A stretch of 64,000 nucleotides of DNA from Symsagittifera roscoffensis (lineage: Eukaryota; Xenacoelomorpha; Acoela; Convolutidae): NCBI RefSeq assembly GCF_963678635.1, contig NC_087070.1, positions 54,910,617 to 54,974,616 on the forward strand. The letters run 5' to 3'. The first letter of the stretch is position 1. Each line of letters begins with the position of its first letter. The notes beneath the pieces were generated by a model. That model did no database searches. It was not told the DNA's origin and worked only from the letters and a program-made list of their open reading frames with translations. The translations under genes and the position numbers were made by a program. This document shows positions 12,379 through 24,000 of this stretch, in pieces.

Positions 12379-12978
12379 TTTAGGTTGTTGGGGGAACTAG
12401 TCGTTGCTATGTTAGAGAGAGGAGTATTTGGTTTTTTTCCTTGTTTGCCTCAAAAGGTGAAATTTTGTTATGCCGTGCAGTGTTATTCGTAGGCTTTTTT
12501 TATTTCAGCTAAATCAGAGGCAAGTTTATACGGTGTGTTTGATTGATCTATTCTCATTACCCCTAGTCTACATTTTAGTGTTTGAATCATTCTTTTTACT
12601 ACCCCTGTTGCTCTATGATCCTCCGCTGGTGCGAAAAGTAACTTTATGTTAGTTGTGTTGCGAAAAAGTTGAAATTTTTTGGCCCTAAATGTTGGGGCTT
12701 GGTCGCATCTTAATCGTCGCGGTACCCTGTTATTTGAGATGTACCGTTGCATAAATTTTATGGCGACATCCGCCGTTGTATTCGAAACGACTTTTGCTGT
12801 GGGGAATTTTGATCATTTTTCCATGGCAACTAGAATGTAGGGGAGGGGGTTTTCATCAGGGAGGGGCCCAAAAAATTCTAACTGTACCTCTTCATAAGGT
12901 TCCTCTACCGATTCCATTTGGAATGAATGTTTCTTTCCTATTATTGTTTTTGTAACTTTACCTTGTTCTGTACAGTAT
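12379..12978 (-). pseudogene. Gypsy copy A: integrase core fragment
   Basis: The minus strand encodes a Ty3/gypsy integrase core. Seen in order are a QLEFFGPLP segment (first catalytic position Glu instead of the usual Asp), KFPTAKVVSNTTADVA, a RCDQAPTF segment with the second Asp, and DHRATGVVKRMIQTLK, where the third catalytic Glu of this motif is Lys. An in-frame TGA interrupts the EK.SKF motif where relatives, including copy B, have Trp. Further stops lie just downstream. The upstream part (RT, gag) is missing because the giant element begins at 12979. Non-functional. Confidence 0.8.
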
Positions 12979-13865
12979 TGTGCCAGTCGGTCATGTCTGG
13001 GGGTTTGACCTTGAGAAATACGTAATTTTGGAGTGAAATTTTAATTTTGCAAAATTCGAATCGAGCCTGTCATGCTCAATTTTCTCGAACCAACTGAAAA
13101 TGAAAAAGTCAGAAATCAGAACACCCGAATTAACAATTGCGGGAAACTACTCAAGAAAAAGGCAGGAAATTGCTATTCGCAATTTCTCGATACGAAATAT
13201 CAAGAGAGTAGAGCTGTCTTGTCCTGAAAACAGGAGAATCGAATACGGACTTGAGACAGAACAATTATTCGAATGGAAAGGAGTGGACTCTGAATGGAAG
13301 AGTGGACAACTCGAGTGTCCAAAGGGTTCATTCAGAGACTTTGATTCTAGAGACAAAACTTACTTCTGTTATTGAAACTAATTGGCCTTAAAACTTATTT
13401 AGTTATATTATTTAATTCTCAAGCTGCTCAGTTATAACTTACTCCTCATACTCAAGTGCGTCGATATGTAAGTTCCAATTTAAATTTCTCGAGTGTATTT
13501 TATGATAGTTATGTTGAGATAAGGCGAGTTTTAGGTTGATCCATCTGAAATGGATCAAAGTTCCACTGTCCAATAAAAAGTAACTAAGCGGATTGTTCCG
13601 ACCCGGTTTTTAACGGCGTTCATGTATTTTGGGTATCCCGAGACCTAAATATGGGGACGTCTTTATTTCTAGAGTGGGGGGGTATTTTGGTAGTGGCCTT
13701 TGAGCTGTAATGGGTTCCAGTCTCATGTCGCAAGCGAACCGAATTGGCTCCGACCGTTCTTGAGGCGGAAAAACACAAGAGATAGTGTCCCTGACTCTTG
13801 AGCCAATGGTTATAGGGCCTATTTTTCTTAAGCCTCATATGTGACTAAAGTAGGCGACTGTTACA
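12979..13865 (+). repeat. 5' LTR of giant element (887 bp)
   Basis: It starts TGTGCCAGTCGG, ends GACTGTTACA (TG...CA termini) and is repeated at 34893-35780. A polyadenylation-type AATAAA lies at 13572-13577. The U3-like part contains a 91-codon open frame beginning at 13100, described separately. Compared with the 3' copy it lacks one A in the A-run near 13346-13352. No convincing TATA box was identified; an AT-rich TTATATTATTTAA lies near 13400. Confidence 0.93.
13100..13375 (+). other. Open frame inside the LTR (91 codons; 112 in the 3' copy)
   Basis: It begins ATGAAAAAGTCAGAAATC, and the same frame is present in the 3' LTR at 35014-35352. A single-base length difference in an A-run changes the end of the frame, giving 91 codons here and 112 there. 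The predicted protein is charged and resembles nothing I know. Because the LTRs were identical at insertion, presence in both is not evidence of coding. It may be chance. Confidence 0.2.
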
Positions 13866-15497
13866 TAGTGTTTTTATGGCGCTCCTGGGTGTTTTTACGA
13901 CATCATGACTACGGAGTCGAACCCACTTGACACAGCTCCGGGCTACATGCCCATTCTAGAGTACCGGTGGTACGGTTCAGCGGGAACGTGTAAACCTTCC
14001 GGTTGTACCGTGATAGCTTTTTAAGAAAACTCAAGAAAACTTCCTGGTACGCTCTCCGAACGAGGCTTAGCTAACCGAGTAAAGGGGGGCAACTAGGGGG
14101 ACAAAAAAACGAGCAAAAAAGGAAAACAAATAGGAACAAAAACTATAAAACGAAAAAAGACAGTGACTTTGATACCAAATTAGTTGGATCGAACCTTTGT
14201 ATTAATTAAATAGTATACACATACTGTTTTACAAGACCGATCGTTTCGATCAATCTAGCAATTCTTCGATCAACTAGCAGTGACCTTGGTAGGGTGCCCG
14301 AGTGGGGGGCGTTGTTAAGGGTTTTTAGATAGATTGCGACCCAACCGGACCACTGGGAGACTTGACTGGAAAGGGTGACCAGTCGAGTGGGAAAGAGGTT
14401 CACAAGGATCGAAACGGACCACCAAGAGACTTGATTGGAAGAGGTGACCAGTCGAGTGGGAAAGTGGGTCTGCTGTCAAGGGCAGAACAGAGACAACCAG
14501 CACAGGGCCACCACAAGAGGACGCACAAGGGTGTTCTCAGGTCGGACAACGGGTATCGTTAGAATCCACATTACATTATAAGAAATAAGTGTAAAATTGG
14601 ATAAGCGGAGTCCCATTGTTTTGAGGCAGTTTTTACTCAAGCAGACCTGGAAACAGGTCTACGGTTTTCTCAAGAGAGGTTTAGCACCCGGCGCTTAAGG
14701 GATTTTTCGGCTTAAGAGGGGGGCTAAACAGGGGGGAGGTTAGCAGGGGGACTGGTTAGGTTAGAGGTTGGCGGTTGTAAATTGTAAAAAGGGGGGAATT
14801 AGAGTAACTAGTTAATCGACATCGTTGATTTAGTTACATTAGCCATCAACACGCGTGGTAACAATAGGTGGACATCCAAAACTTATCTCGAGTTAAGATT
14901 GGTACGCTGGTTGGATCGGTAGGGGGGAACGGATATAGACAGTTTTCGTGACATCTCATAAGACAACTAGTGGGGGGAGGAAAACGCGTGGCAATTAGGT
15001 ACCAGACATTTTTTTTGAAAGAAGGTTGACATTTGTCTCCTTTGAATTTTAGGTGGGTTGATTACTCTGTTTTGTTTTTTTTTCGGTATAAAATTTTATT
15101 TTTTCTATATACATTGTTGCGTTTTGGGGAAGATTTGCGATTGGTTTTTAATACAAACAGGTGATCACAAGATACCTGCACACAAGTTTTGGCTCCCAAT
15201 TGCTGGGAACATTCAAAAAGAGGTAACTAAAAAAGGGGGGCCAGATTTGGCAACCAAGAGAGGGTTTTTGGGAAAATTTTCACTAGAGCTTGAGTGGTGG
15301 TACAAGGTACAGACAACCAAGAAGTCCCTACAACGAAGAAGAAAGAAATCCTATATCCAGACACTCAGTGACAAGTCTTGGGACAGTACCGAACTAGTCT
15401 AGGGACATTGCAGTCTGGGGACAGTCTTGGAGCAACACAGTCTTGGGACAGTGCAGCTTTGGGGCAGTCTTGGGCCAGAGCAGTCTTGGTACGAAAC
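13866..15497 (+). other. Giant element leader, proximal part
   Basis: Non-coding leader between the 5' LTR and the 14-bp repeat array. It contains the primer site (13877-13891), several G-runs of 4-7 bases, and a ~69-bp tandem duplication with units starting at 14346 and 14415 that share GAGACTTGA and GGTGACCAGTCGAGTGGGAA. A GC-containing inverted pair (CGGAG/CTCCG) lies near 13910-13945. An open frame at 15058-15402 has no motif. Packaging or dimerisation signals would be expected in such a leader but cannot be identified from sequence. Confidence 0.6.
13877..13891 (+). promoter_or_regulatory. Primer binding site, tRNA-Asn-like
   Basis: TGGCGCTCCTGGGTG lies 11 bases after the 5' LTR. Its complement, CACCCAGGAGCG plus CCA, matches the form of the 3' end of eukaryotic tRNA-Asn (T-stem CACCC, acceptor CAGG..., discriminator G). 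The TGG start and location are as expected for minus-strand priming. The 11-base gap from the LTR is longer than the few bases usual in retroviruses. The tRNA identity rests on recalled tRNA patterns and needs the host tRNA set. Confidence 0.65.
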
Positions 15498-16020
15498 GGT
15501 CTTGGGACATTGGTCTTGGGACATTGGTCTTGGGCCATTGGTCTTGGGACGTTGGTCTTGGGACATTGGTCTTGGGACATTGGTCTTGGGACGTTGGTCT
15601 TGGGACATTGGTCTTGGGCCATTGGTCTTGGGACGTTGGTCTTGGGACATTGGTCTTGGGCCATTGGTCTTGGGACATTGGTCTTAGGACGTTGGTCTTG
15701 GGCCATTGGTCTTGGGACGTTGGTCTTGGGCCATTGGTCTTGGGACGTTAGTCTTGGGACATTAGTCTTGGGACATTGGTCTTGGGACGTTAGTCTTGGG
15801 CCATTGGTCTTGGGACGTTAGTCTTGGGACATTAGTCTTGGGACATTGGTCTTGGGACGTTAGTCTTGGGCCATTGGTCTTGGGACGTTAGTCTTGGGAC
15901 GTTGGTCTTGGGACGTTAGTCTTGGGACATAGGTCTTGGGACGTTAGTCTTGGGACGTTAGTCTTGGGACGTTAGTCTTGGGCCATTGGTCTTGGGACGC
16001 TGGTCTTGGGACGCTGGTCT
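15498..16020 (+). repeat. 14-bp minisatellite, about 37 units, in the leader
   Basis: Tandem units of consensus TTGGTCTTGGGACA, with common variants GGGCCA, GGGACG and TTAG. Degenerate copies extend back to about 15365 and forward to about 16090. Because 14 is not a multiple of 3, all frames stay open and produce repetitive 14-residue-period translations on both strands; these are by-products. Each unit contains GTC-TTGG-GAC, a short self-complementary motif, so RNA of the array could form many small hairpins. It lies directly upstream of gag. The role is unknown. Confidence 0.95.
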
Positions 16021-16314
16021 AAAGGTACCAACGAGAAGTACAGGGACAACGCTGAACGGTCTTGGGACGGTAAAGAGAAAGTCTTGGAACAGCATTAGGA
16101 AGGGGGTACTACAAAAGTAATAGGTTAGGTTGAAGCACCAAGTATAACAACACGTTCAACACGTTCCCTATCCTAACCTAACACGAAAGAGCTTACAAGA
16201 GTTCAAGAAAAATTGTTTTTAGCGAATTATTAATTTCTTTTTCCTTGGAGTTTTTAAACCTTAGAATAGAATTTTTGTAGATAATAATATTGTAAATAAT
16301 AACAATTGTAAATA

Positions 16315-18081
16315 ATGAGGCGGAGCAGGGTACCGGTAGCTGAAAAAAGATCGACCGAAGCTAAGTATAATTCGTCGCTAAGCAAAGCAACACCAATGGG
16401 TCCGAAGATAACAAAGAAGAACTTTTCAGTTAACATGGTCAGCACAAGGAGTACAGCGGAGAACAGGGCGAAAGAGGGCACGGAAGGGGAGAGAGTAGAA
16501 CCCACCATCGAGATTGATCTAGAGACACCCGATCAAAGTGTGGATGAAACAGGGAAGATGGCGACAGAGTCAACTCCAATGCCCAATACAGAGGAACCGA
16601 ACCAGAAACCCATAGAGTTCTCACCGATAGATGACGCGGAAGATGCAATAGGCAACACCGAAGAAACGGTGAAAGAAGACTCTCAAGTAAAGAGGACATC
16701 TTTTACGGAAAAATTGGGAATAATGTTCGGAATAAAAACGAAAGAAAACGTGACTGAAGAGCCAAAAGCAGAAAGAGCACGAACATTTGGTACAGTGAGC
16801 ACGAAAGCGACAGAAACCGGCCAGAATGAGGAACAAGCTAAAGCAGAGGCTATGGCCGAAGAGAAACCCACGGTTGACCATGAAGAGACTACCATTGAGC
16901 TGGGCGATTTGTTGGCGAAATTAAATCAGATCGACAAAAGACTTAAGAACAGTGAAGAAGACAGAGAGGTGATAAAAAAGGAGATAAGATACAACAAGCA
17001 CGAGTATCTAGACAGTTATTTTAACCTAGCTAAAGCAACAGAGGAGAGACTCAAGGAAATGTCAGACAAGGTAGAGGCCACCAATGAAGAACGAGAAAAG
17101 AACATCAAAACAGACATGCAACAGTTGAAGAACCGATATGATGATGTTAACAGCCAATTAGGGAGCCTGGAAAGGAGAATGGACACAATGAGCAAGAGTC
17201 AAGCAGAGAGTTCGTGTGCAATACAGGCGAAGTTGGATGCAATCTTGAGAGGTTCTACACCACAAGAGAGACCGGCAGCGGATCGTACGCAAGGCACCAG
17301 AGTTGATTTTGTAGAACCACAAAGAAACAAACGGCAATCGACACCGTTGCCCATACCCAGGGATGCGATAAGCATAGCACCAACAGCTGCGAAAACAATA
17401 ATGAAGAGTGGAACGTCGAACACGACGACTGGTCCGGGAGATTCAACAGCCAACAGCAACTCAGGACCGGATGCTATGACATGGGCCAGCACTTGGGAGA
17501 TGATGAACAGGACTCTAGAGGCCTTCGCCACGAGGAACACTGACTCGAGCGACAGGAGAGAGGGAAAATCAAGAAAAACATTCAAGAAGCCAAAAGAATT
17601 CAAAGATGACTCCGATGGATGCATTGACACTTGGGTGGAAGTGATGAGACTACATCTAGAGCAAGATAACTTGAGTGACGAAAGACAAGCGTGCACAGCC
17701 ATACTCAGCAATTTAGAAGGCACGGCATTAAAGTGTGTGGTTGCGAAGAAAGAAGAAGAACGCGACACCGCGGACAAAATCTTTGAAATACTGTTGAACA
17801 GATTCGGCTCAGGCATGAAGGGTCATCAAGCGATGATGCGATTTGAAAAAAGGAGACAGAGGGACGACGAGTCAATAGATCGGTTCCTAGATGACCTCGA
17901 GAGCTTGAGAAGGAGGAGTGACCCAGAGGAGTCGACTAACAGACGGAACTTTAGCATTGCCTCGAAGTTCATTGATGGGGTGAAAAGTGATGACTTAAGG
18001 ACAATGTTAGCAACATACTACACGTTGTCGAAGGACAGCGCACCCACCCCAGAAGAAATGAGACAGAAATCAAGAGAATAA
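16315..18081 (+). CDS. gag: Gag-like structural protein of giant element
   Basis: 588-codon frame. The start has A at -3 in a plausible initiation context; ATGs at 16396 and 16435 are alternatives. Residues 1-190 are charged, with many Glu/Lys/Thr and no motif. Residues ~195-310 look like a coiled coil (LGDLLAKLNQIDKRL onward). Residues ~420-580 resemble a retrotransposon capsid: CIDTWVEVMRLHLEQ, then a downstream helix-rich stretch including FGSGMKGHQAMMRFEKR. The frame ends SRE then TAA, followed at once by ATG in the same frame, so the zinc knuckles normally at the Gag C-terminus lie in the next open frame. Expected function: particle assembly and RNA packaging in the cytoplasm. Assignment is by position and weak capsid similarity. 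Confidence 0.8.
   Translation: MRRSRVPVAEKRSTEAKYNSSLSKATPMGPKITKKNFSVNMVSTRSTAENRAKEGTEGERVEPTIEIDLETPDQSVDETGKMATESTPMPNTEEPNQKPIEFSPIDDAEDAIGNTEETVKEDSQVKRTSFTEKLGIMFGIKTKENVTEEPKAERARTFGTVSTKATETGQNEEQAKAEAMAEEKPTVDHEETTIELGDLLAKLNQIDKRLKNSEEDREVIKKEIRYNKHEYLDSYFNLAKATEERLKEMSDKVEATNEEREKNIKTDMQQLKNRYDDVNSQLGSLERRMDTMSKSQAESSCAIQAKLDAILRGSTPQERPAADRTQGTRVDFVEPQRNKRQSTPLPIPRDAISIAPTAAKTIMKSGTSNTTTGPGDSTANSNSGPDAMTWASTWEMMNRTLEAFATRNTDSSDRREGKSRKTFKKPKEFKDDSDGCIDTWVEVMRLHLEQDNLSDERQACTAILSNLEGTALKCVVAKKEEERDTADKIFEILLNRFGSGMKGHQAMMRFEKRRQRDDESIDRFLDDLESLRRRSDPEESTNRRNFSIASKFIDGVKSDDLRTMLATYYTLSKDSAPTPEEMRQKSRE
18079..18081 (+). other. In-frame TAA separating gag and pol
   Basis: Gag (from 16315) and pol (from 18082) are in the same reading frame with this single stop between them: ...GAA TAA ATG CTG ATG. 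Either it is a programmed readthrough or stop-restart site (TAAATG), or a recent single-base lesion in this copy. The domain layout matters: capsid lies before the stop and both zinc knuckles after it. No frameshift is needed to join the frames. Confidence 0.9.
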
Positions 18082-21000
18082 ATGCTGATGAAACCTAAGA
18101 AGTACTCATATTCTGAAAACAGGAACACGCAAGGGGGAAGCCAACCCCAGAGGTCATCATGGTACAAACCTAGAGATGATATGGATAAGCGCAGATCATG
18201 CGCGAACTGCGGGTCAGCGGATCATCATGTGGCTGACTGCACAAAGTACAAACAAGGCATGAAGAGCCTAGGTTATGCACCGGATGAGGAGGACATGAGT
18301 CAGATGGAGGAACACAAGTACTATAATGGCTTAATCATCAAGATAGGCGCCAGATGTTTTTTCTGTAACCAGGAGGGGCACTTCAGAATGGATTGTCCCT
18401 TGTTCTGGGAAGCGGTCAAGGACCAGAATCACCCCAAACATAAGTTGGCATTAGCGGCGGTGCAGAATCAGCGGAACAGGCAAAACGAGTTCGAATCTAG
18501 GAACTTAGGGGCACCAAACACCGAATTGCCGACGAAGACAGTGAAAGCTGTAACACATGTTAGCGGTGCGTTAGAGTCCGCGGCCGGGAGCTCTCTAGAG
18601 ATAAATTATGAGAGAGCGGCGACGGAAGCAATTGCCAAAGTGAAACAAGATCTGGCTGCGAAAGAAATAGAGCAACGACTAAAGTTGGAGATCGAGAGAC
18701 AGAATTTTAACGAAGCATTAACCGGAACGAACGTAGTACCAGAGGCTAGAACGGGCTCAACAAAGAACGGGAATTGTAACACCGTGAAAATGGTGACAGG
18801 TAAACCCTTTGGAATATCGAAAATCGGAGCAAGAATAATGTCGATAATCACAGTGGGCGGCCACGAGGTGACTAGAAACTTGAGCGAGCCGAGCGACCAG
18901 ACGTTAATGCACATTGACGTGTATGCAGACTACTTGAGTGGAATAAGTCCACGAACTACTTCTAGAGCGCTCAGGGCACTACTCACGAGAGGGGGCAGCA
19001 AGTCGGTACGTGTTGATAACAGATACACTGAAGCTTACGGTCCACACGAGGTTATGCTAAACATAGATGGAATCAACATCTATACCAAGACGATGATAAC
19101 ATGCGACGAAGACCTGATTGGACAAATCTATGTAGGGAAGGAGGAATTGAAAGTAAGATCGATTGGACACTGTGCTATGCTTGAAGAAGATGCAATGCAC
19201 ATCGGAACGGAAGCAGACGTGACAGGGCACGTGTTGGACATAAGTGGAAAGAAGACTCAGTTACGTGGGTTACTTGACACGGGAGCGGTCTTGAGTGTCA
19301 TACCAATTGAGACTTGGGAGCGAATGGGCTTCAACAAAGATGATTTGATAGACTCGAGAATACGGCTGTCAGCTGCGAACAAAGGGGCCCTTCGGGTGCT
19401 AGGCAGGACGCCGATAATAGCCCTCAATTTGGGAGAACGTAACCTGTGGATGAGCTTCATCGTGGTAGAAAACCTGGATGAATCTGACCAATTCATTTTG
19501 GGCAGAGACTTCATCAGGAATTTCGACGTAACGATTGATCTAAATAATGCAATGTTCAGGATACGGAACCCGGATAGGAGGTACGCAATCAAACCGGTAA
19601 ATTTGATAATGGCAAATGAAAACAAAGCACCGGTATTCTTGAGTAGGAGAGTGAGGCTAAAAGCTAATGAAGCAGCAATCGTGAGCTTGAGGATGAAAAA
19701 CTACAATGAACTAAGTGACAATAAGCAAGTATGTATAGTTCCAAACCCTAATAGTCAAAGTGCTGCTGTTTTAGGAAGATCATTTTCGATAACGAAGAGT
19801 GGTCTCTGCGTCAGTGTCTTGTTGAATACCCTTGACATACCGATCACGATACAGAGAGGGAGGAAACTGGGATATGCTTTGCCGGTTAAAACTCGATATG
19901 AAACGATTGAGAACTTAAAACAAAATGAAGTTGTTGATTGTCCCAATCACAGGGATAAAATTTGTATCTTGAGACGATTGCAAAAAATTAAATATTCTTC
20001 AGGCCTAATTAAATCACTTAAGTCAGAAACGGACGATGGGCTGTCGAGCTGTTCAAACTTTCCAGAGCGACCCACACTAGATGAGATGCAGACAGATAAA
20101 CCGGTTCTGCCGGAGATTGAACATTTGAGGGGCAAACTGAAAGATGAACAGCTCGAAGCCATCAAAGACGTACTAGAGCGGAACGAAGAAGTTTTCTCGA
20201 GGCATAAGGCGGATATCGGGTGTTGTAATTTTGTGGAGCATGAAATAGAACTTGAGGAAAACGCGGTACCGCACAGGGAGGGGGCGAGGCGTATGACCCC
20301 ACACAAATCGGACGCGTGTAGAAAAGAAATCGAGACGTTACTAGAGTATGACATGATAGAACCATCCAAGTCACCGTGGGCGTGTGGAGTAGTGATGGCC
20401 AAAAAGAAAGGCGACCAGTTGAGGTTCTGTTGTGACTTTCGATACCTGAACTCCGTCACGGTGAAGGATGCCTATCCCATACCTAGAATTGATGAAAGCC
20501 TCTCGAAGTTAGGTGATGCAAAATTTTTTACGACTCTTGATTTAGGCTCGGCTTTTTGGCAGGTACCATTAAGGAAACAAGACAGGGACAAGACAGGGTT
20601 CGCCTGCGAGTTAGGTCTGTTTCAATGGAAACGGATGCCGTTTGGACTCTGCAATGCCACAGCCACGTTTCAACGGCTGATGGCACACGCGCTGATAGGC
20701 GTGACGAAGAAGTACGGCAACCTGGTAATGTGCTACGTGGACGACGTGGTAATAGCAACGCCAACACTAGAAGACCACATTGAGAGACTTGATGAGGTGT
20801 TCGCGTGCATGAAAAGATCGGGGCTGAAGTGCAAACCATCAAAGTGTGAAATACTCAAGGACTCAATAAAATATTTGGGCAGGATGGTAGACAAGCACGG
20901 CATCAGACCTGACCCAGACGCCGTGGAAGCAGTCCTAACCTGGAAATCACCGAAGACAGAGCACCAGTTGATGAGCTTCCTGGGCTTCGCTAACTATTAC

Positions 21001-24000
21001 AGGGAGTTCATCAAAGGCTACGCGGACAAGGTATACCCGATGCAACAATTAATGAGACACAAGGGCAAGAAGTTCACGTGGAACAACGCAGCAGAAGAGT
21101 CATTCCAGAGAATAAAGAAAGAGCTATGTGAGGCACCAGTACTGGGTATGCCGACTGAGAAGGGGATGTACGTGCTGGACACAGATGCGTCGGTAGTCGC
21201 GATTTCTGGGGTTCTCCATCAAGAACAAGAATGGAATGGGAAGACAGTCTTGAGACCAATAGCATACGGGAGCAAAGTCCTAAGTGACACAGAAATGAAG
21301 TACGGAGCACCGAAAGCAGAGATGTTCGCAGTGGTCACCTTTGTCGAGAAATACAGAGCGTACCTAGGCAGTGAACCTTTCAAACTGCGAGTAGATAACC
21401 GAGCATTAAGCTGGCTGAAAACGTACTCAATGGACCAGAGCTACATTGGGAGATGGATAGTTCGCTTGGACGGATACAACATGATAATTGAACATAGAAC
21501 GCGAGACAAACATCAAAATGCCGACAGCTTGAGCAAGAAGACGGAGTTCTACGAGAGACAAGAACAAAGAGAGGCGGACAGACCTGAGATCAAAGATGGT
21601 TTCTCCTTTATGGACAAAGAAACATACGACAGTCTTCCACTCACGAGATGGCTGGACAAATCAGGTAAACCGATTGAAGATCATCCCGAATTGCCAAAAG
21701 AGTCTCTTGAAAAGACCATCTTGAAGAAAAGCAGAGGGATTCCGGTAGGAATAATGCTCAAGTCCAAAATCGTGAGGGAAACACTCAAGGCAAAAGGTCA
21801 CGATCTCACCCAGGTAGAGGAGGGAACGGTCCAAATAGATGAAGACTTAATGAGGTTGCTTGAGAAACTATCGGATGACAAACCCGTGATCCAAGGGAAA
21901 AGTCAGGAGGCACCGGAACTAACCATACTTCGGAGAGAAAAAACAGTGAACAATACTGACGTCTCAAAAGGAATCACCACTGATAGCAAGGAAGTTGTGC
22001 GATCACTAGTTGAGAAAATCCCCGAAAAAATTCTGGAGCAAACAAAAGTCAGGGATAAGAAAGTGACATTCAGAGAAGAAATTGAGCACCTGGGATTAGA
22101 TCAAGAGTCCGGGGAGTGGTCCAGATTCATGAAAGAAGACGAAACCGGAGAAGGAAAATTGTCCGGGGAGCGTAAAGAATGGGATGAAGACTCGGACGAG
22201 AGCAGTGAGGATCAAGACAGTCTATGCATGATACTGGCGGAAGAGAAGATGAGACAGCACGACAGGGAATTACAGACAGATCCATCTTCAGGAACGTACA
22301 ATCTGGAAATGCAAGAGGTACGAGGGGGAACAGAGCTCGAGAAAATAGCAGTTTCAAGAAAGCCTCTTAGGGAACTATCGTGCAACTCAAACGTCAGAAC
22401 GAATCTGGTACCAGAGGACGACATGAAGATCATGAAAAGGATAATATGTGTGAAACTGAGCGATGACATCCACAATCCTGGTGAGATGAATGGACAGATC
22501 ATGGCGTTAAAGGAGCACGTTAAGGCGAGATATAGACTGTCTGACCTAATAAGGGCCCAGAAGAATGACAAAATGACAAGTAACCTCTCCAAATGGATCC
22601 ATTCTGGAGTCAAGGAGAAGGGGGAACTTGAGGAAGACAGCTACAAGATCTTGAGCCAGTTCTACAAAGAAAAGAGAGACTTACTTTACCACACAGCGGA
22701 AGGGGTGGTAGCGTGCAAGAGAAGAGATGAGGAAAAGATATTACACAAACACAACCTCATCATACTACCACAACTGTACCAAACGGAAGTGCTCTTCAGA
22801 TCACACGACCAAATGGGCCATCAGGGGATAGATAAAGTACAACAAAGGATACTTCACAGGTTTGACTGGCTGGGAATGAGAAAAGCTTGCGAGAGATGGG
22901 TGAATGCCTGCCTAGCATGCCTTCAAGTAAAAGACCCAAGGAAGATGAAGTTTCCCCTCAAGTCTGTCGAGAGTTCGGAATTCAATGAAGTGGTGCAGAT
23001 AGACCATCAGAAAATCTGCATGACGGAATCGGGTTATAACCAAATACTAGTTATAATAGATCACTTCACCAAGTTGGCGGAAGCAGTTCCGTGCCAGACA
23101 GCCTCAGCAGAGGAAACATGTGATCACCTGATAACGCATTGGATATCGCGGTATGGTTGCCCAATGACTTTCCAGTCAGACAACGGCAAGGCTTTTGTGG
23201 GGGACTTAACAAAAGAATTGATGAAGAGGTCACACATTGCTCAAGCACACTCGACGACCTATCATCCACAGACCAATGGGTTGGTAGAAAGACAGAACAG
23301 GACACTAGTCAACATGCTCAGGGTGTACTGCTCAAGGTACATGACGGACTGGGACAAATACCTGCCACAGGTAGTAGGAGCCTACAATAGTACCCAGCAC
23401 TCTACAACGGGTATCAGCCCTTTCATGATGTTGACGGGCAGGGAAAGGGCAATGCCTCTGACATTCTTCTATCCGGAGTACGAGGGGAAGAGGACGTCGC
23501 CTCAAGCATACGTGAAGGAAGCGATCAAAAGACAACAAGAGCTGAACGAGCTATGTCGGAGAAACACGGCACAAGCGCAAACGAGGCAACGCAAGAAATA
23601 TGACGAAAAGATACTGAGAGCAAAGCCATACGAAGTGGGCCAATACGTGTGGGTCTTTCAAAACGTCATACCGCCCAAGGGAACAAAGAAACTACTCAAG
23701 AAATGGAGAGGACCGTTCATGATTACGGAAGTACATCAACAAGGAAGGTTCTATCGCTTGAGTACAGGGCGAGCAGCACATTACGAAAATCTGAAACCTC
23801 ACGTTCCGTCCCCGGAGGATTGGTGCCTGCCGAAAGACATGGAGGGTCTTGACTACCTGGTGGTGGAACCAGCGTGCGAAGTGAATGAGAAAGGCACCAG
23901 AGAGAAAAATGATGGTAATGAGAACTTGAGTTTGGACGACAACGAAAAGATAGAAGTGGAGTCGGATGCAGGTTCATTTGTAAAAGAAGACTGGAACGAC

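Noticed and set aside
13900-13985. Possible tRNA on the minus strand (GGTTCGACTCC B-box-like motif just after the primer site)
   Set aside because: No suitably spaced A box, and the T stem does not pair; it is probably leader sequence with chance similarity.
15365-15821. Long open frames on both strands with repeating LGHWSWDIGL-like or PRPMSQDQ-like translations
   Set aside because: They come from the 14-bp minisatellite, which stays open in all frames; they lie in the leader and have no other support.
19947-20459. Minus-strand frames of 60-330 codons across gag, pol and ORF3
   Set aside because: Shadow frames of the purine-rich coding strand; no motifs, and the plus-strand frames have clear domains.
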